From Aptenodytes patagonicus (taxonomy: Eukaryota; Chordata; Aves; Sphenisciformes; Spheniscidae), in the NCBI RefSeq assembly GCF_965638725.1, contig NC_134950.1:168978853-169042852 (forward strand): 64,000 nt of DNA. The letters run 5' to 3'. Positions 63,701 through 64,000 of the stretch are shown in pieces. A program made the position numbers and the translations under genes. Within the stretch, counting starts at the first letter, position 1, and every line of letters begins with the position of its first letter. The notes below the pieces were generated by a model. The model was not told where the DNA came from. It saw only the letters and a list, made by a program, of their open reading frames with translations, and did no database searches.

Positions 63701-64000
63701 ACTGACAACACCAACAGGGGTGCACACAGCGGTTGTCATTACTTTGACCTTTAAATGATGTTCTTCGTTGCCAGAAAAATACAGAGCTCATGTCAAGTAG
63801 GCACACTCCACTAGTACTAATGATAATGGAAAAATATATTACGTGTGTTATGCAGACACTTTATATGCTCAGTTGGTCTGCTTCACCAGAGCAGGACATT
63901 CAGTTCACGTACCTTCAGACACATACAGCTCAGTTAGTGACATGGGGTCCCCCTTGGCATCGTTAGGGAGAAGTAAGTGCTCTTGGGGTGTGACTTACTG
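9547..64000 (-). CDS. OBSCN: obscurin gene, 3' part (33 exons placed, truncated at its 5' side by the window)
   Basis: Obscurin is a giant muscle protein that links myofibrils to the sarcoplasmic reticulum and signals through a RhoGEF (SH3-DH-PH) module and, in the B form, two C-terminal kinases. Here the exons give PH, Ig-Ig, linker, Ig, kinase 1, a linker of over 1200 residues, Ig, FN3 and kinase 2. The tandem kinases resemble SPEG, but the PH/RhoGEF module directly upstream, and peptides such as [26 protein letters not shown] and FINTKQLKF, identify obscurin. Every internal exon has AG/GT borders and every junction from the PH exon to the stop keeps phase, so the gene looks functional. Upstream Ig repeats, IQ, SH3 and most of DH lie outside. 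An alternative terminal exon pair at 49.9 and 44.6-46.1 kb gives the obscurin-A C-terminus. Confidence 0.95.
9818..11686 (-). mobile_element. CR1 LINE, 1.9 kb, 5'-truncated, minus strand
   Basis: Tail at 9818-9838 (GATCATAGAATCATAGAATAG on plus, last bases approximate). Encodes a long part of CR1 ORF2 reverse transcriptase: [37 protein letters not shown] and the catalytic FADDTKL, in frames broken between about 11171 and 11280 and again near 10490. It is dead but well preserved. It occupies about 93 percent of the last OBSCN intron (9725-11725). Confidence 0.94.
11726..11875 (-). CDS. OBSCN: OBSCN exon 32: kinase 2 C-lobe
   Basis: Reads [43 protein letters not shown](W). Phase 2 in and out; acceptor TTTTGGGGCAG, donor CCTG|GTAAGA. 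The exon has no obvious shadow frame of its own length and is easily overlooked beside the CR1. Confidence 0.92.
12360..12435 (-). CDS. OBSCN: OBSCN exon 31: kinase 2 APE and helix F
   Basis: 76 nt reading [25 protein letters not shown](M). Contains APE and the helix F Asp. Phase 1 in, 2 out; acceptor TTTTCTAG, donor CAT|GTAAGT. Confidence 0.93.
12828..12850. repeat. (CTGT)n microsatellite
   Basis: Five to six CTGT units in the OBSCN intron between kinase 2 exons. Confidence 0.85.
12902..13125 (-). CDS. OBSCN: OBSCN exon 30: kinase 2 catalytic region
   Basis: Reads [33 protein letters not shown]-type catalytic loop (here [15 protein letters not shown]) and [13 protein letters not shown]. 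Catalytic Asp, metal Asn and a full DFG are present; the catalytic-loop Lys is Arg. Phase 2 in, 1 out; donor ATGG|GTGAGT. Confidence 0.94.
13789..14028 (-). CDS. OBSCN: OBSCN exon 29: kinase 2 N-lobe
   Basis: Reads [47 protein letters not shown] and [20 protein letters not shown]. The ATP-anchoring Lys (AAKI) and alpha-C Glu (LLEYQ) are present. Phase 2 in and out; donor ACG|GTAATA. Confidence 0.94.
14703..14823 (-). CDS. OBSCN: OBSCN exon 28: linker to kinase 2
   Basis: Reads [34 protein letters not shown](R). Only the acceptor CTCTCTGCAG|AG at 14823 fits the incoming phase 1; the nearer GCAG at about 14810 would frameshift. Ends phase 2. Confidence 0.88.
16130..16300 (-). CDS. OBSCN: OBSCN exon 27: FN3 domain, second half
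   Basis: Reads [40 protein letters not shown] then [11 protein letters not shown]. The Y.FR..A.S..G.G.YS pattern is the FN3 F-G signature. Phase 1 in and out. Confidence 0.93.
16524..17084 (+). mobile_element. CR1 LINE, 5'-truncated, plus strand
   Basis: Encodes the CR1 ORF2 end ([20 protein letters not shown]...GKLFGRACC) and ends with ATTCTAGGATTCTATGGTTC. It lies in the OBSCN intron 16301-18883, antisense to the gene. It is the same subfamily as the large copy at 9818-11686 but in opposite orientation. Confidence 0.93.
18884..19006 (-). CDS. OBSCN: OBSCN exon 26: FN3 domain, first half
   Basis: Reads [38 protein letters not shown], the A-to-C strands of a fibronectin type III fold with its core Trp. 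Phase 1 in and out. Confidence 0.93.
19106..19136. repeat. AT palindrome (T-run, TA repeat, A-run)
   Basis: Seven T, a TA dinucleotide run and nine A form a nearly perfect inverted repeat in the intron between the Ig and FN3 exons. A C-run follows at 19165-19176. Confidence 0.8.
19484..19651 (-). CDS. OBSCN: OBSCN exon 25: Ig domain before FN3, second half
   Basis: Reads [20 protein letters not shown] and [19 protein letters not shown], closing an I-set Ig, then IIRKA. Phase 1 in and out. Confidence 0.93.
19769..19879 (-). CDS. OBSCN: OBSCN exon 24: Ig domain before FN3, first half
   Basis: Reads [26 protein letters not shown] and HIDWFR. Phase 1 in and out; acceptor CTTTGCAG, donor AGAG|GTGAAC. 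Confidence 0.92.
21746..25412 (-). CDS. OBSCN: OBSCN exon 23: giant inter-kinase linker
   Basis: 3667 nt, 1222 codons, phase 0 in and 1 out, acceptor GCTTTTCAG and donor GGAAG|GTAAAT. The first residues [19 protein letters not shown] and the [12 protein letters not shown] tract match the start of the obscurin linker. The middle is low-complexity Ser/Glu/Gly/Pro sequence without a fold, with degenerate ~40-residue repeats at about 22715-23610. Two conserved islands come near the end: [19 protein letters not shown] then [11 protein letters not shown], and [18 protein letters not shown]. From memory, the mammalian linker is clearly shorter. The frame is open throughout, so it is under protein-coding constraint. 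Confidence 0.93.
22715..23610 (-). repeat. OBSCN: degenerate ~40-residue protein repeats within the OBSCN linker
   Basis: Recurring units start with a basic/His helix ([51 protein letters not shown], and [12 protein letters not shown] further upstream), continue with a V/L-E/T-S-G segment (AVLE, ADLERG, ALESG) and then a Thr/Pro stretch (TVPPL, TTPAPF, GITPPS). The last four are spaced roughly 110-120 nt apart. Confidence 0.55.
26298..26375 (-). CDS. OBSCN: OBSCN exon 22: post-kinase 1 regulatory helix
   Basis: 26 codons in phase 0: [18 protein letters not shown] and IVARSKWQ. In this kinase family the segment after the catalytic core resembles an autoregulatory, calmodulin-type helix; regulation is inferred. 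Confidence 0.92.
26943..26988 (-). CDS. OBSCN: OBSCN exon 21: kinase 1 helix H-I
   Basis: 46 nt reading [15 protein letters not shown], the invariant Arg of the kinase C-lobe and the usual HxWF ending. Acceptor TTTTCAG, donor ATG|GTAAGT. Confidence 0.92.
27747..27899 (-). CDS. OBSCN: OBSCN exon 20: kinase 1 C-lobe
   Basis: Reads [19 protein letters not shown] and [20 protein letters not shown]. The acceptor AAATAAG is weak; an in-frame TAA just upstream rules out a longer exon. Phase 2 in and out; donor CCGA|GTGAGT. Confidence 0.9.
28430..28456 (-). CDS. OBSCN: OBSCN exon 19: 27-nt microexon, kinase 1 helix F
   Basis: Between CTCCCTCCTCAG and AAG|GTAAAT lie 27 nt that read, with flanking bases, [10 protein letters not shown]. 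This is the helix F segment expected between ATDI(W) of exon 18 and (S)LTC of exon 20. Skipping it would keep frame but delete nine residues of the kinase core and change W to C. Phase 2 in and out. Confidence 0.85.
29008..29180 (-). CDS. OBSCN: OBSCN exon 18: kinase 1 magnesium loop to APE
   Basis: Reads [23 protein letters not shown], completing HLDIKPLN (metal-binding Asn present), the DFG motif, and [18 protein letters not shown](W). Phase 0 in, 2 out; donor CTG|GTAACC. Confidence 0.92.
29328..29405 (-). CDS. OBSCN: OBSCN exon 17: kinase 1 helix E and catalytic loop
   Basis: 26 codons in phase 0: [19 protein letters not shown] then VLHLDIK. The catalytic Asp and Lys of HLDIK are present; Arg of HRD is Leu. 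Donor AAG|GTAACG. Confidence 0.92.
29953..29998 (+). mobile_element. short CR1 3'-tail fragment
   Basis: AGGTTCTTTCCAACCCAAAC followed by CATTCTATGGTTCTGTGAT matches the CR1 3' end only. It is a very short insertion in the OBSCN intron 29406-30505. Confidence 0.65.
30506..30566 (-). CDS. OBSCN: OBSCN exon 16: kinase 1 hinge and helix D
   Basis: 61 nt reading [20 protein letters not shown]. Phase 2 in, 0 out; acceptor TTGTCAG, donor GAG|GTAATC. Confidence 0.9.
31147..31347 (-). CDS. OBSCN: OBSCN exon 15: kinase 1 N-lobe
   Basis: Carries the glycine loop (GRGCFSFV, third Gly replaced by Ser), the ATP-anchoring Lys in [10 protein letters not shown], the alpha-C Glu in [12 protein letters not shown] and strand [11 protein letters not shown]. 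Phase 2 in and out. The donor GAGTT|GTATCC is weak, but the phase and the next exon (L|CSSEELL) require it. Confidence 0.9.
31969..32050 (-). CDS. OBSCN: OBSCN exon 14: linker and start of kinase 1
   Basis: Reads [18 protein letters not shown] then YEVKQEIGR, the basic linker and first kinase strand. Phase 1 in, 2 out; acceptor TTCCAAAG, donor GGAAG|GTAAAT. Confidence 0.9.
32384..32944 (-). mobile_element. CR1 LINE, 5'-truncated, minus strand
   Basis: Tail at 32384-32410 (ATAGAATCATAGAAT on plus). Encodes the last ~154 residues of CR1 ORF2 in one open frame ([20 protein letters not shown]...[13 protein letters not shown]), so it is fairly young. It lies in the OBSCN intron 32051-33119, sense with the gene. 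Confidence 0.93.
33120..33288 (-). CDS. OBSCN: OBSCN exon 13: Ig domain before kinase 1, second half
   Basis: Reads [20 protein letters not shown] and [20 protein letters not shown], completing the Ig domain. Phase 0 in, 1 out; acceptor CTTTCAG, donor GAAG|GTAATG. Confidence 0.92.
34974..35571 (+). mobile_element. solo LTR of an avian endogenous retrovirus (ERVL-like)
   Basis: 598 bp from TGTCCTGGTTTCGGCAGGGA to AACCACAGCA, bounded by TG...CA, with a perfect 5-bp target duplication GTTGC at 34969-34973 and 35572-35576. TATATAAA at 35245-35252 and ATTAAA at 35438-35443 mark promoter and polyadenylation signal. A G-run (35272-35283) lies inside. No internal region is present, so this is a recombined solo LTR. 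Family assignment is from memory of bird LTR sequence and the 5-bp duplication. It lies antisense in the OBSCN intron 33289-35806. Confidence 0.88.
35807..35919 (-). CDS. OBSCN: OBSCN exon 12: Ig domain before kinase 1, first half
   Basis: Reads [18 protein letters not shown] and [19 protein letters not shown]. The position of the first Ig cysteine is Ala (FQAVIEG), as I recall for mammalian obscurin, so this domain lacks the usual disulfide. Phase 1 in, 0 out. Confidence 0.88.
36261..36394 (-). CDS. OBSCN: OBSCN exon 11: linker before third Ig
   Basis: Reads [20 protein letters not shown] then [18 protein letters not shown]. Phase fixes the acceptor at CATGAAAG|A; nearer AGs break the frame. 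The TVPI...WDVHS...ETT.RT pattern matches obscurin. Phase 2 in, 1 out. Confidence 0.83.
36733..36856 (-). CDS. OBSCN: OBSCN exon 10: proline-rich linker
   Basis: Reads [20 protein letters not shown] and ends QERTVPIT(R). Phase 1 in, 2 out; acceptor CTGCCAG, donor CCAG|GTAAAT. Low-complexity linker. Confidence 0.83.
37249..37392 (-). mobile_element. CR1 LINE 3' fragment, minus strand
   Basis: AATCACAGAATCATTTAGG, GTCATCGAGTCCAACCGT and ACATCTACACATCTTTCAAA on plus are the 3' end of the same broad CR1 group as the 32.4-kb copy, internally truncated. It lies in the OBSCN intron 36857-39296. Confidence 0.85.
39297..39554 (-). CDS. OBSCN: OBSCN exon 9 (B route): inter-Ig linker
   Basis: First exon of the kinase-bearing route, phase 1 in and out. 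Reads [20 protein letters not shown] then [18 protein letters not shown], a predicted helix, followed by a Pro/Gly/Ser-rich stretch. The 'LxRADxE...LK.L' pattern matches the same place in mammalian obscurin. Acceptor GTCTGTAG, donor CATG|GTAGGT. Confidence 0.85.
41811..41816 (-). promoter_or_regulatory. OBSCN: AATAAA polyadenylation signal (distal, obscurin-A)
   Basis: TTTATT on plus, with a second copy at 41713-41718. It would give a 3' UTR near 2.8 kb. Confidence 0.35.
43609..43614 (-). promoter_or_regulatory. OBSCN: AATAAA polyadenylation signal (proximal, obscurin-A)
   Basis: TTTATT on plus. It would give a 3' UTR of about 1 kb after the obscurin-A stop. Confidence 0.4.
44596..46087 (-). 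CDS. OBSCN: OBSCN obscurin-A terminal exon (non-modular C-terminus)
   Basis: About 496 codons plus stop (44596). The frame stays open up to 46167, but an upstream in-frame stop plus a good acceptor (CTTTCTGTCATCAG) at 46087 define the true start. No globular domain is seen. The beginning is rich in Ser-Pro and basic residues ([23 protein letters not shown]), followed by [19 protein letters not shown], a long acidic stretch ([15 protein letters not shown]), [14 protein letters not shown], and the end [10 protein letters not shown]. In mammals the obscurin-A tail of about 400 residues binds small ankyrin-1 at the sarcoplasmic reticulum and carries proline-directed phosphorylation motifs; assignment to that tail rests on position, phase and character. 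The ankyrin sites were not pinned down. Confidence 0.8.
46088..49865. other. OBSCN intron (A route), no further gene seen
   Basis: AT-rich intronic DNA. A long poly-A tract lies near 47300-47322. No CR1 copy or convincing extra exon was seen. Confidence 0.6.
49866..49908 (-). CDS. OBSCN: OBSCN obscurin-A-specific 43-nt exon
   Basis: Acceptor TTTGTAG and donor CAT|GTAAGT enclose a 43-nt exon that reads (V)[13 protein letters not shown] after taking the phase-1 G of exon 8. It ends in phase 2, and the terminal exon at 46087 begins with exactly the one base needed, giving [14 protein letters not shown] across the junction. No frame conflict arises anywhere on this route. Its position, 7 kb from exon 8 and 3.8 kb from the terminal exon, is consistent with an alternative 3' end. 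Confidence 0.8.
54868..54950. repeat. possible ancient amniote interspersed repeat
   Basis: The phrase GACTGGCCCAAAGGTCCATC followed by a diverged CAGGACCCTGTCTCAGACAG resembles a repeat family widespread in reptile and bird genomes. I cannot name the family with certainty. Confidence 0.35.
55530..56215 (+). mobile_element. CR1 LINE, 5'-truncated, plus strand
   Basis: Encodes the C-terminal end of CR1 ORF2 ([20 protein letters not shown] through [20 protein letters not shown]) and ends in the CR1 tail AATGATTCTATGATTCTT. It lies in the large OBSCN intron 49909-56893, antisense to the gene. It is the same subfamily as, and very similar to, the copy at 32384-32944. Confidence 0.92.
56894..56999 (-). 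CDS. OBSCN: OBSCN exon 8: end of second Ig, isoform branch point
   Basis: Reads [19 protein letters not shown] and RGDQAITIE, then donor GAAG|GTATGA in phase 1. Two downstream acceptors match this phase: 49908 (obscurin-A route, gives V) and 39554 (obscurin-B route, gives G). It is therefore the last exon shared by both C-terminal forms. Confidence 0.88.
58134..58263 (-). CDS. OBSCN: OBSCN exon 7: second Ig domain, second half
   Basis: Reads [20 protein letters not shown] and EDMGHYECE, with core Trp and second Cys. Ends in phase 0 and joins LVNRLGSA of the next exon. Donor GAG|GTAAGT. Confidence 0.92.
58856..58958 (-). CDS. OBSCN: OBSCN exon 6: second Ig domain, first half
   Basis: Reads [19 protein letters not shown] and [14 protein letters not shown]. 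Phase 1 in, 2 out; acceptor TTTTGCAG, donor TCAG|GTCAGT. Confidence 0.92.
59235..59402 (-). CDS. OBSCN: OBSCN exon 5: Ig domain after PH, second half
   Basis: Reads [19 protein letters not shown] and [14 protein letters not shown], completing the I-set Ig with its second cysteine. Phase 1 in and out; donor CAAG|GTAAAG. Confidence 0.92.
60113..60226 (-). CDS. OBSCN: OBSCN exon 4: Ig domain after PH, first half
   Basis: Reads [19 protein letters not shown] with first-sheet cysteine KLACKV and core Trp in VSWYK, an I-set Ig domain. Phase 1 in and out; acceptor GTTTCAG, donor AAAG|GTATGA. Confidence 0.92.
61896..62073 (-). CDS. OBSCN: OBSCN exon 3: PH domain, C-terminal part
   Basis: 59 codons plus one base. 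It carries [13 protein letters not shown], the last PH strands and the C-terminal helix [18 protein letters not shown]. Acceptor CACGCAG, donor TGGA|GTGAGT, phase 0 in and 1 out. Confidence 0.92.
62756..62778. repeat. (TTTG)n microsatellite
   Basis: About six TTTG units in the OBSCN intron between the two PH exons. Confidence 0.85.
63362..63520 (-). CDS. OBSCN: OBSCN exon 2: PH domain, N-terminal part
   Basis: 53 codons, phase 0 to 0, acceptor CCTATCAG and donor AAG|GTCTGA (weak). It begins [14 protein letters not shown] and includes [18 protein letters not shown], the beta-strand core of the obscurin PH domain, which pairs with the DH domain as the RhoA-directed exchange module in mammals. 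Confidence 0.9.
63914..63995 (-). CDS. OBSCN: OBSCN exon 1 in window (DH-PH linker, partial)
   Basis: The only open frame reads ...[21 protein letters not shown], followed by donor G|GTACGT at 63914. The acceptor is unclear because an in-frame TAA lies almost at the window edge; AAG|TC near 63994 is one option. The peptide resembles the segment before obscurin PH. The exon ends in phase 1, but the PH exon starts in phase 0, so this junction does not fit as it stands. Confidence 0.5.

Noticed and set aside
9547-64000. SPEG as the identity of the tandem-kinase gene
   Set aside because: SPEG also has kinase-Ig-FN3-kinase, but lacks a DH-PH module upstream; the PH exons and the peptide matches are obscurin.
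1-64000. CRISPR arrays, operons, rRNA or tRNA genes
   Set aside because: No regularly spaced repeats of that kind, no prokaryotic gene layout, and no rRNA segment or tRNA cloverleaf was recognised by eye.

Overview
The window is vertebrate, and almost certainly avian, nuclear DNA. It holds several CR1 LINE copies with the typical ATTCTATGATTCTAT-type 3' tails, a retroviral solo LTR of a kind I recognise from birds, a GT-AG split gene with small exons, and long AT-rich introns. Nothing in it is prokaryotic. All assignments come from reading and translating the sequence; family comparisons are from memory.

Left end (1-9546). A single-exon cytochrome P450, CYP8B1 (sterol 12-alpha-hydroxylase), lies at 2273-3805 on the plus strand and is intact. 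A candidate LTR (3984-4740) starts 178 bp after its stop. The rest, up to 9.5 kb, is non-coding with one old CR1 fragment. No gene was recognised in 1-2200.

Main gene (9547-64000, minus strand). Everything else belongs to the 3' portion of one large gene, obscurin (OBSCN), the giant sarcomeric Ig/FN3/RhoGEF/kinase protein. I place 33 exons by paired splice sites and reading phase. From right to left they encode the end of the RhoGEF module (PH), two Ig domains, a linker, an Ig domain, protein kinase 1, a very long disordered linker in one 3667-bp exon, an Ig domain, an FN3 domain, and protein kinase 2 with the stop at 9547. All junctions keep phase except the first, between the partial exon at the window edge and the PH exon, which is off by one base.

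Two obscurin 3' ends. After the exon at 56894-56999 (phase 1) the transcript can go to a 43-nt exon at 49866-49908 and then to a large terminal exon at 44596-46087, which corresponds to the non-modular C-terminus of obscurin-A (ankyrin-binding in mammals). Alternatively it can skip to 39554 and continue into the two kinases (obscurin-B). Both acceptors have the right phase. A 27-nt microexon at 28430-28456 supplies helix alpha-F of kinase 1 and is easily missed.

Mobile elements sit mostly in OBSCN introns. One CR1 fills about 93 percent of the last intron. Two pairs of same-subfamily CR1 copies lie in opposite orientation. A 598-bp solo LTR has a perfect 5-bp target duplication. I found no evidence of a wholly novel gene system; the most interesting points are in the OBSCN splicing architecture and the expanded inter-kinase linker.
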